In this document: positions 16,573 through 24,270 of the stretch, in pieces | How positions within the stretch are numbered: the first letter of the stretch is position 1 | Layout: the number at the start of each line of letters is the position of its first letter | DNA from: Cloacibacillus sp. | GTDB taxonomy: Bacteria > Synergistota > Synergistia > Synergistales > Synergistaceae | Length of the DNA: 49,122 nucleotides | Reading direction: 5' to 3' | Assembly (NCBI RefSeq): GCF_020860125.1 | Contig: NZ_JAJBUX010000118.1 | Span: 62,554 to 111,675, forward strand | Translations under genes and position numbers: made by a program | The notes under the pieces: generated by a model | What the model was told of the DNA's origin: nothing | The model's database searches: none | What the model saw: the letters and a program-made list of their open reading frames with translations, nothing else

Positions 16573-18480
16573 GTGCCCCCCCAGAAAGTAAAATCAAGTT
16601 TAAGATATTCCTGTCCATTTATTTTAATTCTTCTCTTACTTTCACTTACACTCATACTGAATACGGCGCGGCCCGCGGCGGCGCTGACAAGCGCGGACGT
16701 AGTCTATTACGGGACCTATCCTCAGACTAAGAATGCCTCGGGAGATTTTTCAGCCGGACCTATCGCGTGGCGTGTGCTTGAGGTCAGCGGCGATAAGGGG
16801 TTCCTGCTATCCGAGAAGGTGCTGGACTGTATGTATTTTAATAAAGTCCCCACTAGCCGTCCTTCTCAATATTGGCTATGGTGGAGCGAATCCCCGATAC
16901 GTAAATTTCTCAATGGTAAAAAATACGTGCCCTCCGTATCGGCGGATATTACGGGGCATGTTGTCGAAAATCCCAAAGATTACAGCTTCTACGAAAGGGC
17001 CTTTGTTTCAGGCGAACAGAATTGTATATTAGAGGTGAATCTGGACAACAGTGTAAAGCTTTTTTCAAATGATATTCCTACAGGACCCAACACAGACGAC
17101 AGAATTTTTCTGCTCTCTACCGCGGAGCTTCAGGATAAAAGGTATGGTTTTGACAGTGGCGGAAACGGAGATCCAGCGCGCGATGCCGAACAGACGGCCT
17201 ACTGTGACAAGAATGGAACACTTGCTGGATATTGGTGGACCCGTTCTATTGCGAACGACCTGGCGGATCACGAAGTGGTGAATGTATTTCCCTCCGGTAT
17301 GCTTGCCGGCAACCCCATCTATAACTGGATTCTCGGGATTCGCCCCGCCTTTTACTTAAATATGAAAAACGTCATCTTTACCTCCCCCGCGAACGGAGGC
17401 AAGGGCGGCGGCGTGACGTCTGTCCTGTTAAAGCAGAACTATACCTCCGACTATAAGGGCAGGTGCGAGCAGAAGCTCACTATAGCTGCTGATAAATATA
17501 AACTGTCATCAGCCGCGCTTACGACGGGCGCTGTGGCTCCGGGCACTGATATTAAGCTGTCGATAGAATACGCGGGGGCCTCTACCGGTCCGGAATATCA
17601 TCTTGCCGCGGTTGTGACCGAAGGAGACAGGGCCGTTTACTACGGCAGGATAAAAAGCCTCGCCTCGGCGGCTGACAGGGACGGCTCCGCAAACTTTACA
17701 ATTCCGGAGTTTAGGGATGGAGACAGTCTTCACGTCTTGGTCGAAGGGCGCAGCAACAATCATAACTATATGACAGACTTCGCGAGCATGCCTAAACTCC
17801 TCGCCGGCACCGGTACGGGCAGGCCGCAGGAGGCGCTGTCAGAGGATGTTGTCGAAGAGCCTGCCCCTAAGACCACTGCTATAGAGGTGAACCCCTCCGC
17901 ACTTACCATTGTTAAAGGATATGCCACGCAGTTATCCGTTATCTTTGCTCCCGAAGGAGCCTCCGAAAAGATAATCTGGAGCAGCGACAAGCCGGATATT
18001 GCCGCAGTAAACTCCAGCACAGGCGTCGTAAAGGCGCTTGGCGCGGGAACTGCCGTCATAACGGCCTCCACGCCCGGCGGCAAAACCTCGTCGTGCGCGG
18101 TGACAGTGACGGAAAAAACGCAGGCGGAGGGCATCGTCCTGACACTGGCCTCTATGACTATGCACAAAGGTACAAAGGAAAAAATCACAGTCTCCTTTAA
18201 CGGCATAGCAGAACAGCCGCTCGTCTGGAGCAGCAGCGACGAAAAGATAGCCAAAGTGGACGGACAGGGTAATGTCACCACGCTCTCCGAGGGAAAATGT
18301 ATGATAAAAGTTTCCACCGCGGATGGCACGGCGGGCGCCGAGTGTGCGGTTAAAGTTACGCCGGGCTCCGGCGGCTCAGGAGGCGGTTCCGGCGGCTGCA
18401 ACGCTGGGCTGGGGCTCGGCGCGCTCGCGCTTTTGGCGCTCCTTCCCTGTGCAGTCAGGAAAAACAAAGGCGAAAAATAA
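16573..18480 (+). CDS. secreted DUF6273/Big2 surface protein, 5' end out of frame
   Basis: The intact frame encodes about 635 residues: a signal peptide (hydrophobic core FILILLLLSLTLILN, likely cleavage after ARPAAA), a DUF6273-type domain (YYGTYPQTK, AWRVLEV, WWTRS, GIRPAFYLN; about 43-270), a middle region, two Big2 domains (about 435-520 and 525-600), and a C-terminal tail GGSGGGSGGCNAG plus a hydrophobic stretch and RKNKGEK. The tail fits my recollection of the Synergist-CTERM sorting signal. The strong site AAGGAG (16509-16514) and ATG (16521) lie upstream in a different frame; a C7 run at 16576-16582 breaks the reading. Removing one C joins both parts. Inside the intact frame only a weak GTG at 16573 is available. 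Either phase-off, a real frameshift, or a sequencing error. Confidence 0.85.
   Translation: MPPQKVKSSLRYSCPFILILLLLSLTLILNTARPAAALTSADVVYYGTYPQTKNASGDFSAGPIAWRVLEVSGDKGFLLSEKVLDCMYFNKVPTSRPSQYWLWWSESPIRKFLNGKKYVPSVSADITGHVVENPKDYSFYERAFVSGEQNCILEVNLDNSVKLFSNDIPTGPNTDDRIFLLSTAELQDKRYGFDSGGNGDPARDAEQTAYCDKNGTLAGYWWTRSIANDLADHEVVNVFPSGMLAGNPIYNWILGIRPAFYLNMKNVIFTSPANGGKGGGVTSVLLKQNYTSDYKGRCEQKLTIAADKYKLSSAALTTGAVAPGTDIKLSIEYAGASTGPEYHLAAVVTEGDRAVYYGRIKSLASAADRDGSANFTIPEFRDGDSLHVLVEGRSNNHNYMTDFASMPKLLAGTGTGRPQEALSEDVVEEPAPKTTAIEVNPSALTIVKGYATQLSVIFAPEGASEKIIWSSDKPDIAAVNSSTGVVKALGAGTAVITASTPGGKTSSCAVTVTEKTQAEGIVLTLASMTMHKGTKEKITVSFNGIAEQPLVWSSSDEKIAKVDGQGNVTTLSEGKCMIKVSTADGTAGAECAVKVTPGSGGSGGGSGGCNAGLGLGALALLALLPCAVRKNKGEK
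16576..16582 (+). other. C7 homopolymer at the frame break
   Basis: Seven consecutive C. The reading from the ATG at 16521 (MLKTQNRDHCNIFALNESAP) enters this tract in one frame and the signal peptide leaves it in the +1 frame. C6 or C9 would give one continuous protein; C7 and C8 would not. Confidence 0.7.
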
Positions 18481-18488
18481 AGGCTAAA

Positions 18489-18523
18489 ACACGGAACGGA
18501 GAATGTAAAACTCCGTTCCGTGT
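18489..18523 (+). terminator. hairpin after the surface-protein gene
   Basis: ACACGGAACGGAG and CTCCGTTCCGTGT form a 13-bp perfect stem around 9 nt, starting 8 bp after the stop codon. There is no clear U-run, so it may also act as an RNA-stabilising 3' structure. Confidence 0.6.
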
Positions 18524-18547
18524 GCCATTATGCCGGGAGATGATCGG

Positions 18548-18655
18548 ATGTCTGCGAAACATCAAGGATTTCACGCGCCGCTGTTGATCGCGATACTTTT
18601 TTCAATCTGCCTCTTCCTCATCTTTTGCCTGATGGTTCACGAGTGGCGATATTGA
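18548..18655 (+). CDS. 35-residue single-pass membrane protein
   Basis: ATG at 18548 follows GGGAGA (18535-18540) at 7 nt, giving 35 codons to the TGA at 18653. The peptide has a hydrophilic start (MSAKHQGFHAP), a hydrophobic span (LLIAILFSICLFLIFCLMV) and ends HEWRY. No family recognised. Support is the ribosome binding site plus the clean membrane segment; codon statistics of so short a gene are weak. Confidence 0.5.
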   Translation: MSAKHQGFHAPLLIAILFSICLFLIFCLMVHEWRY

Positions 18656-18767
18656 TAGAAAGTTCCGTGAAATGCTTATACGCGGGAAAGAATAAAATCT
18701 TTCTCGAAAATAGTCTGCCGGAGGTAACAGGCCGTACCCCCCAACCGCAGAACAGGAGTGAGACGGA

Positions 18768-19028
18768 TTGCGCTTAAAAGACTCGAAACGATTCTTCCGT
18801 GACCTGATGGAAGATGCAACTATACGCGGTAAATGTATTGAGATCGCCATGCTGCCCAAAAATGAACGTGGTATGGCACTCCGCGCGCTCGGATACTCAT
18901 TCACCCCTAAGGAACTGGACTACGTGCTTTGCCGCGAATTTTACCTCATACCGGAAGAAGAGCGCCGTCTGCTCGGCCCCGGCGACTTGCGCGATATTGT
19001 GATGGATATGTGGGGCAATTGTATGTGA
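18768..19028 (+). CDS. Nif11-like small protein with WGNC tail
   Basis: 86 residues. The first 55 resemble the Nif11-like fold (FFRDLMEDATIRGKC, then LRALGYSFTPKELD). The C-terminus LRDIVMDMWGNCM matches that of the protein at 31864 (FRDIIMKKWGNCLD), so the two are paralogues. Nif11-like domains often serve as leaders of ribosomally made, modified peptides, but no double-Gly site and no modifying enzyme is visible here, so that role is unproven. Start is TTG with AGGAG 9 nt upstream. A strong terminator overlaps the stop codon. Nothing else is in this transcript unless the 35-residue membrane protein is cotranscribed. Confidence 0.75.
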   Translation: MRLKDSKRFFRDLMEDATIRGKCIEIAMLPKNERGMALRALGYSFTPKELDYVLCREFYLIPEEERRLLGPGDLRDIVMDMWGNCM

Positions 19029-19056
19029 CGGCGGCTCTTAGCCGCCGTCTTTGTCG
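19027..19056 (+). terminator. strong intrinsic terminator
   Basis: GACGGCGGCT and AGCCGCCGTC form a 10-bp perfect stem with a 3-nt loop, followed by TTTGTCG. It begins within the stop codon of the Nif11-like gene. Confidence 0.85.
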
Positions 19057-19088
19057 TCGGGCTCAGGTCCTGTTGAGCTAAATCAGCG

Positions 19089-19500
19089 GTGCGTCTAAAC
19101 GCCGATCCACCTTTGGTCAGAGAAAAGAGATAAATAACGATTTTCCTTTGGATAGGAAAAGAGATAAATAGTGGTTTAGCTTTTGCCCTTGCTCTTAAAG
19201 GCGCCCTCTCCGAGGGAGCTGGCTCGGCGGTGTTTTTCCGTCGAGACTGAGGGAGAGTTGACCTTAGGTTCTTCCACGGCTTTCGCCGCGGGCTTTGTTT
19301 GGCGCGGTTTCCGCGCCAAACAGAGCAACACTCCTTCCGTCAGCCGCCAAAAGCAGGCGGCCGACACCTCCCTCGGAGAGGGAGGCTGTAAGGGCAAAGT
19401 CAAAAGAAAAGTTAAACCGCTATTTATTTTTTACCCTATCAAAGCTAAATCGCAATTTATCGTTTACCCTGTCAAAAGCTAAATCGGCGTTTAGATGCGC
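19089..19500. repeat. 412-bp non-coding inverted-repeat element (MITE-like)
   Basis: Ends are inverted copies of one motif: GTGCG-TCTAAACGCCGAT at 19089-19106 and its complement at 19481-19500. Inside, a second pair of inverted arms (around ATAAATAG-GGTTTA and GCCCTCTCCGAGGG near 19160-19213, and their complements near 19370-19430) makes the whole a long imperfect palindrome. The centre has a GC-rich hairpin (TTTGGCGCGG / CCGCGCCAAA, about 19298-19320). About 54 bp around 19138-19191 are nearly identical to 47821-47874. No transposase or credible ORF is present. It fills the 575-bp spacer before the YczE-like gene. Confidence 0.75.
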
Positions 19501-19604
19501 TGCCGGTCTTTATTAATGTGTTTGCCCCGTTTTCCCCGCCACGCTGTTTGACAATAAAAAATGCCGGTAATATCATATAGGGGTTGTATTTGAAAAGAGG
19601 TTAC

Positions 19605-20261
19605 ATGAAATTGAATGTTTTGCTTATAAAACGTTATCTGGTATTTATTCTCGGGGTCCTCATCAATTCATTCGGAATCAGCTTTATCACAAAGGCCAGC
19701 CTCGGCACTTCGCCGATAACCAGCGTTCCCTATGTGTTCAGCCTGCGTTTCACGCCGACGCTGGGGGAATGTTCCTTCGTCCTCAATATGTTGTTTATCT
19801 TCCTGCAGCTTTTGCTGCTGCGGCGTGATTTTCAGAAGATCCAGCTGCTGCAGATCGCGGTGAATTTTGTATTCAGCTGGTTTATCGACGTGAGTATGCT
19901 GCTTCTGGCCTCCTTCGCGCCGGTGAGCTATGCCGCGAAGCTCGTCTCATTGGCGGCGGGCTGCGCGATACTCGCCTTCGGCATCAGCCTCGAGGTCTAC
20001 GCGAACGTCCTGATGATCCCCGGGGAGGGGGCCGTCTACGCGATCTCTAAGGTGCTGAATAAGGAGTTCGGCGTCGTCAAGGCGGGCTTCGATATCACGC
20101 TGATGCTCACGGCGGTGACGCTCTCGCTGCTGTTTTTCCGCGGGCTGAACGGGATAGGGGAGGGGACGGTGATCTCGGCCTTTATCGTCGGGATGATCGT
20201 CAGGCTGTATAATAAACGGCTCGGTTTTATCGGCAGTTATCTGAATCCGCAGCGTCAGTGA
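19605..20261 (+). CDS. YczE/YyaS/YitT family membrane protein
   Basis: 218 residues, about five to six membrane helices. The N-terminus LVFILGVLINSFGISFITKASLGTSPITSVPY is the conserved YczE/YyaS family block; another conserved block is EVYANVLMIPGEGAVYAISK. Function is not established for this family. I chose the ATG at 19605 with AGAGG just upstream; TTG codons at 19584 and 19590 are less likely. Confidence 0.88.
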   Translation: MKLNVLLIKRYLVFILGVLINSFGISFITKASLGTSPITSVPYVFSLRFTPTLGECSFVLNMLFIFLQLLLLRRDFQKIQLLQIAVNFVFSWFIDVSMLLLASFAPVSYAAKLVSLAAGCAILAFGISLEVYANVLMIPGEGAVYAISKVLNKEFGVVKAGFDITLMLTAVTLSLLFFRGLNGIGEGTVISAFIVGMIVRLYNKRLGFIGSYLNPQRQ

Positions 20262-20291
20262 CGCGGAGCTCTCAACTATTTTATTTCAGCC

Positions 20292-20435
20292 TCATACGCA
20301 GTACGGAAAGCCGCCGTCTCCGAAAAAGTCGTGCGTCGCGAGCATGGCCTGTTCCCAGATGTCAAGAAGCCGCTCTTCCAGAGAGGCTTCAAGCCGCGCC
20401 GGTTCGTATAATTCCCATTTCCCGTCAGGCTGCAT
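20292..20435 (-). pseudogene. short GNAT-acetyltransferase-like remnant
   Basis: A 47-codon ORF reads MQPDGKWELYEP, then LLDIWEQAMLATHDFF. The latter resembles the N-terminal segment of GNAT acetyltransferases (LLxIWExAVxATHDFL), but the AcCoA-binding part is absent because the frame stops at GFPYCV. AAGG lies 9 nt before the ATG, and it begins 11 bp after the EFR1 gene stop. It may be a decayed gene end or a genuine small protein; the resemblance is short. Confidence 0.4.
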
Positions 20436-20446
20436 GTAGAGTTGCC

Positions 20447-21217
20447 TTATTCTGAGGCCGGTTTCGTATTGTAGCCCTCGTTGTAGTAGCGCCTTTTGCC
20501 AGCCGTACGCTTACCGTACTCGATTGCCTCCGCGGGGCAGCCGCAGATGCAGGCCATGCAGTGGGTGCAGCGTCCGTTCCATGATGGGCGTCCCTCTTTG
20601 ATCTCGATGCCGTTCAGCGGGCAGAGCTCGGCGCACCTGCCGCAGCCGGTGCATTTATCGGTGGCGTGGAAGGATTTGCTCTTTACCGCCAGCAGGTAGA
20701 ATAGGGGATTGACGACGGCGCTTTTTAGGATATCAATAAAAGATGGTCTGTAATCGTTGATATAGGCTCCACGGCTGATGCTCTCGGCGATCGCGAATAT
20801 CTGCGGCGTCGTCGCCCTGATTATGCTCTCGGATCGCTCCCGGTCCGGTACGTTCATGAGCGCCACGTAGTTCTCCGGCATGTCTACGGAGGCGAGCCCC
20901 ATGAACTCCAGCCCCTTCGACTCGCAGAGCCTCTTCGCGTAATGCACGGCGTTGCCGGCCTCTGAGGCGCAGGTGACGACGAAGTAGGCTTTTTTACAGC
21001 CCTCGAAGGAAGCCGCGCGGATGAAGCTGTCGACGGCGCGCGGGATGCGCCACGCGTAGACCGGCGCGACAAAGACGAGGGGCCTTTCAGATTTTATCGC
21101 CGCCCCGGTGTCATGCTTCATAAGCCTGTTGAGGAAGGCCGTTTCATCCTTCGTGACCGTCTCGATCACCTGTGCCGCGTAGCGGCTATTTCCGGTTCCG
21201 CTGAAATATAGAATCAT
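20447..21217 (-). CDS. EFR1-family ferredoxin/flavodoxin-like protein
   Basis: 256 residues. An N-terminal flavodoxin-like domain (MILYFSGTGNSRYAA, the FMN phosphate loop SGTGNS) is followed by two ferredoxin motifs, CTGCGRCAELCPLNG and CTHCMACICGCP, that can hold two 4Fe-4S clusters. This architecture is the EFR1 family of anaerobes; the redox partner is unknown. The ATG at 21215-21217 has AAGGAG 9 nt upstream and begins exactly at the flavodoxin core, so the longer reading from 21244 is rejected. Confidence 0.9.
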   Translation of the reverse strand: MILYFSGTGNSRYAAQVIETVTKDETAFLNRLMKHDTGAAIKSERPLVFVAPVYAWRIPRAVDSFIRAASFEGCKKAYFVVTCASEAGNAVHYAKRLCESKGLEFMGLASVDMPENYVALMNVPDRERSESIIRATTPQIFAIAESISRGAYINDYRPSFIDILKSAVVNPLFYLLAVKSKSFHATDKCTGCGRCAELCPLNGIEIKEGRPSWNGRCTHCMACICGCPAEAIEYGKRTAGKRRYYNEGYNTKPASE

Positions 21218-21384
21218 TAGCTCATACTCCTTTATCTTCAGCATTCAATGATACTTTACGGCGGGGCAAAAAAGCAATAGGAAAAGTGAAAATAGCCGCA
21301 TAAATTGCGCCTCCGGCGTAGTTTTTCGCAGGTTTTTGCGGTTTGCGTCATATGATCACGCGCCGCTTCGTCCGCGCCTGCCAT

Positions 21385-21413
21385 TTGGCCTGTCGCGCAA
21401 AGAGAGATATAAT
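21385..21413 (+). promoter_or_regulatory. promoter for the MATE gene
   Basis: -35-like TTGGCC (21385-21390), 17-bp spacer, -10 TATAAT (21408-21413). It lies about 57 bp before the start codon. Confidence 0.55.
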
Positions 21414-21469
21414 GTAGCCTATGTGTATTTTTTAGTGGAATATATTTCATTTGTGGAGCGGGAGGCGTT

Positions 21470-22858
21470 ATGGACAACAGACTGAGCCAGAGGGAAGTTG
21501 AAATATTCGAGACGATGTCTGTGCCAAAGGCCGTGGCGGCCCTCGCCGTGCCCACCGTCATCAGCCAGATCATCGCCATGGTCTATAATCTCGCCGACAC
21601 CTGGTACATCGGGCAGCTCAACGATACGAACATGATGGCGGCGGTGACGCTGATATTCCCCACCTTTCTCATGCTCTCCGCGCTTGCGAACCTCTTTGGT
21701 ATAGGCGGCGCGAGCCTGCTTTCAAGGTCGCTTGGCGAGCATAACTACGCGCGCGTGCGCGAGGCCGGGGCCTCAAGCGCCTGGATGGCCGTGGCCGCCG
21801 CGTTGACCTATTCGCTGCTCACGATGATATGGCGCGTGCCGCTGCTGCGCATGCTCGGCGCGGACGAAGGCACGATAGGTTATGCGAACGGCTATCTCTT
21901 CTGGACCGTGGGTGTCGGCGGTCTGCCGACGGTTATGAACATGGTGCTCGCGCACCTGATCCGCTCCGAGGGAGCGTCGCGCGAGGCAAGTTTCGGCATG
22001 AGTTTCGGCGGGCTGCTGAATATGCTGCTCGATCCCTTTTTTATCTACGACTGGGGGCTGGGACTGAGGATGGAGGGTGCTGCCATCGCCACCTGTATCT
22101 CCAATATCGCGGCGACATTCTATCTTCTCTATTACCTCTTCCGCACGCGCCGGGAAAATGTCATTTCGCTCTCTCCGAAGTATTTCCGTTTCAAAAAGAG
22201 CGTCGCCGGCGAGATATTCTTCGTGGGGCTGCCCTCCTCGATCCAGTCCATGATGAGCGTCCTCTCCAACGCGGTGCTGAACTATCTGATGGCCTCCTAC
22301 ACGGCAAGCGCCCTCTCCGCCGTCGGCATCGTCAAGAAGGTCGATATGGTGCCTACCTACGTCGTTCAGGGGATATGCAGCGGCGTCATTCCTCTCCTGG
22401 CCTATAACTATGCCTCCGGGAACTATAAACGCCTCTGGCGGTGCGCATATTTCGCGGGCGTCTGTTCGCTCTGCGTCACCTTCTCTTATCTGGCGCTCTG
22501 CGAATCTTTCGCGCCCTTCATCATCAGAATATTCATCGATAACGTCCGGGCAGTGGAGCTGGGGGCGGTATTCCTGCGCCTGCACTGCATGTCAACGCCC
22601 TTTCTGGCGATATTCTTCCTCGTCATCGCCTTCTTCCAGGCGACAGGGCGAGGCACGCCGGCGCTGTTCATCTCTTTTTTGCGCAAAGGCGCGATAGACA
22701 TTCCCTTCATGATCGTGATGAACATCGTCTGGCCGATGTACGGGATAATGGCCGTACAGCCGATGATGGATTTTATCGTCGCCATCATCTGTCTCGCCAT
22801 CTACAGGGTAGTGCAGAAAAAGGACCGAAGGGAGCTGGAGCTCAAGAAAGCGGTATAG
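21470..22858 (+). CDS. MATE family efflux transporter
   Basis: 462 residues, 12 predicted membrane helices in two similar halves. MSVPKAVAALAVPTVISQIIAMVYNLADTWYIG is the typical MATE N-terminus, with the second-half counterpart GLPSSIQSMMSVLSNAVLNY. Probably a sodium- or proton-driven exporter of cationic compounds, of the MepA/DinF-like prokaryotic branch; the substrate is not predictable. GGGAGG lies upstream of the ATG. Monocistronic. Confidence 0.95.
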   Translation: MDNRLSQREVEIFETMSVPKAVAALAVPTVISQIIAMVYNLADTWYIGQLNDTNMMAAVTLIFPTFLMLSALANLFGIGGASLLSRSLGEHNYARVREAGASSAWMAVAAALTYSLLTMIWRVPLLRMLGADEGTIGYANGYLFWTVGVGGLPTVMNMVLAHLIRSEGASREASFGMSFGGLLNMLLDPFFIYDWGLGLRMEGAAIATCISNIAATFYLLYYLFRTRRENVISLSPKYFRFKKSVAGEIFFVGLPSSIQSMMSVLSNAVLNYLMASYTASALSAVGIVKKVDMVPTYVVQGICSGVIPLLAYNYASGNYKRLWRCAYFAGVCSLCVTFSYLALCESFAPFIIRIFIDNVRAVELGAVFLRLHCMSTPFLAIFFLVIAFFQATGRGTPALFISFLRKGAIDIPFMIVMNIVWPMYGIMAVQPMMDFIVAIICLAIYRVVQKKDRRELELKKAV

Positions 22859-22958
22859 GCGCGCTTTTGCTGGTATGCAGCGATGGTTTGGATAAATAAG
22901 TACACGGCGTCCCTACAGATACAGCCTATGCTATAATTGCGCGTAGGGAGGAAAAATA

Positions 22959-23339
22959 ATGGCGAATGCGCTTATCGGAACACTTTCAGCGGAGATCAAG
23001 ACATTGCTTTCCCTACCATATATTGCTGATGCGCCGATACTTATCGGTGCTGGTAACATTACCCATATGAAGGCAAGACATCCCGAAGACTACGCGAAAT
23101 ATGGCGCAGACATTGCGTCCATAATTATGGCTCCAGACTATGTTGGCGTCAGCGCCAAAGATCATTCGATAGAATATATAAAACAATATGCGGTAAATGT
23201 GGAATACGTAAAAGTTGCTGTCAGAGTCTCAAACAGTGGTGTCCTTTTCGTAAGATCACTATATGTTATAAGCGAGACGAAAATCTACAACTTTATAAAG
23301 TCAGGTACACTAAAACAACTTTCGTCCAGAAACCCTTGA
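22959..23339 (+). CDS. PBECR3-like putative RNase domain protein
   Basis: 126 residues, a single domain. ITHMKARHPEDYAKYG, IMAPDYVG and VKVAVRVS-LFVRSLYVI resemble the PBECR-type fold (phage Barnase-EndoU-ColicinE5/D-RelE-like nuclease, group 3), with His at ITHMKARHPED and Arg/Tyr at VRSLYV as candidate active residues. Such domains occur in phage polyvalent proteins and as toxins. GGAGG lies 7 nt before the ATG and a TATAAT box is at 22932-22937. AT content is higher than in neighbours, suggesting transfer. No antitoxin-like gene is next to it. The family call is from memory of the motif pattern. Confidence 0.6.
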   Translation: MANALIGTLSAEIKTLLSLPYIADAPILIGAGNITHMKARHPEDYAKYGADIASIIMAPDYVGVSAKDHSIEYIKQYAVNVEYVKVAVRVSNSGVLFVRSLYVISETKIYNFIKSGTLKQLSSRNP

Positions 23340-23373
23340 CATAAAATCCATAATTTCATACTATATAAACATA

Positions 23374-23465
23374 AAAAATAAAACCCTGAGGACGGAACGG
23401 GCAGCCGTCGCCCCTCGCAAGAGGTTAGGAGATGCGGGAATGTCACCCTGCCTGGTTTTATTTTT
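23374..23465 (+). ncRNA. candidate structured RNA with multi-branched fold
   Basis: A perfect 12-bp stem joins 23374-23385 (AAAAATAAAACC) and 23454-23465 (GGTTTTATTTTT). Within it lie three hairpins: GACGG/CCGTC, CCTC-GCAA-GAGG with a GNRA loop, and GCGGG/CCCTGC. The GNRA loop exists only on the plus strand, which fixes the likely orientation. The closing stem ends in U-rich sequence like a terminator. No known family recognised. It starts 34 bp after the PBECR3-like gene. Confidence 0.55.
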
Positions 23466-23488
23466 ATGTAACAGTAAATACGAAAGGG

Positions 23489-23515
23489 GCGGGGAGCGAG
23501 CTTCCCGCTTTTTTT
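23489..23515 (+). terminator. intrinsic terminator
   Basis: GCGGGGAG and CTTCCCGC form an 8-bp stem with loop CGAG, followed by seven T. It lies 24 bp after the structured RNA candidate. Confidence 0.85.
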
Positions 23516-23650
23516 ACATACTTATGGTATGTATGGCACATTAGTGCTGCTGCATAACAGCTTTTCAAAAACATATAATATCTCAGTCTCAGATCTTTAG
23601 ATTCTATTAGATACCGATGGTTTGACGTTTGTCATATATAAGCCCTTTAA

Positions 23651-23690
23651 GAAAAGAAAAAGCCCTGCAAATCTACTGATTGCAAGGCTT
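23651..23690 (-). terminator. terminator of tRNA-Ala
   Basis: On the minus strand AAGCC-T-TGCAA pairs with TTGCA-G-GGCTT, followed by TTTTTCTTTTC. It starts 10 bp past the tRNA 3' end. The stretch between 23516 and 23650 shows only short inverted repeats and no gene. Confidence 0.8.
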
Positions 23691-23699
23691 GTTATTTAC

Positions 23700-23775
<76 letters not shown>

Positions 23776-23850
23776 AAAAGACAAAAGGAATTATACTGAC
23801 TTCCGGCGGCGATGTCAAGAAAATCTTTTCGCCGCCCGCCGGCGGATTTT

Positions 23851-24270
23851 TTACTGCACGTAGCGCTTCAGTTTCACATTAGCGGGTAGCACCTTGAGCT
23901 CCGTGAGACGGAGGCGTATATATTCCTTTTCGTAAACCTCAAGGACGCCTGTCGCATCGACCCAAACGCCGGGGCGGGGGTAGGGCTTGTCCCATTTCAC
24001 CTCAAAGCCGGGGTTGAGGTCCGTGCCGCAGCAGCCGGGTCCCTGGCGCGTCACGGAGTAGAAGGTCTCTCCCGTATCGTCGTCGGTGTATTTTTCAAAT
24101 ATGCCCTGCAGCCGTATTTTTTTGCCGATGTAGTCTTCGGCGTTGAGGTATATTTCGTTGGTCAGCGAGACGAAGACTCGTTCTTTTATCTCGATCACCT
24201 TTTCCGCCGCGGAGAGCGGCGCGGCGCAGAGGATCAGCAGGCAGAGCGCCGCAAAGAGAGGCCGTCTCAT
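23851..24270 (-). CDS. exported OB-fold-like protein of the zinc operon
   Basis: 139 residues with a signal peptide (FAALCLLILCAAPLSAA). The mature part reads IGKKIRLQGIFEKY, then QGPGCCGTDLNPGFEVKW, then GVWVDATGVLEVYEKEYIRLRL, an OB-like beta pattern with a CC pair that could bind metal; it recalls the YcgR/TIGR03943-type proteins linked to zinc or metal handling. The gene overlaps znuB by 4 bp, so it is the last gene of the zinc unit. Likely periplasmic; whether it binds zinc is untested. Confidence 0.75.
   Translation of the reverse strand: MRRPLFAALCLLILCAAPLSAAEKVIEIKERVFVSLTNEIYLNAEDYIGKKIRLQGIFEKYTDDDTGETFYSVTRQGPGCCGTDLNPGFEVKWDKPYPRPGVWVDATGVLEVYEKEYIRLRLTELKVLPANVKLKRYVQ

Noticed and set aside
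19176..19482. ORFs on both strands inside the 412-bp element
   Set aside because: Both frames arise from the palindromic repeat, and the translations are low-complexity mirror images.
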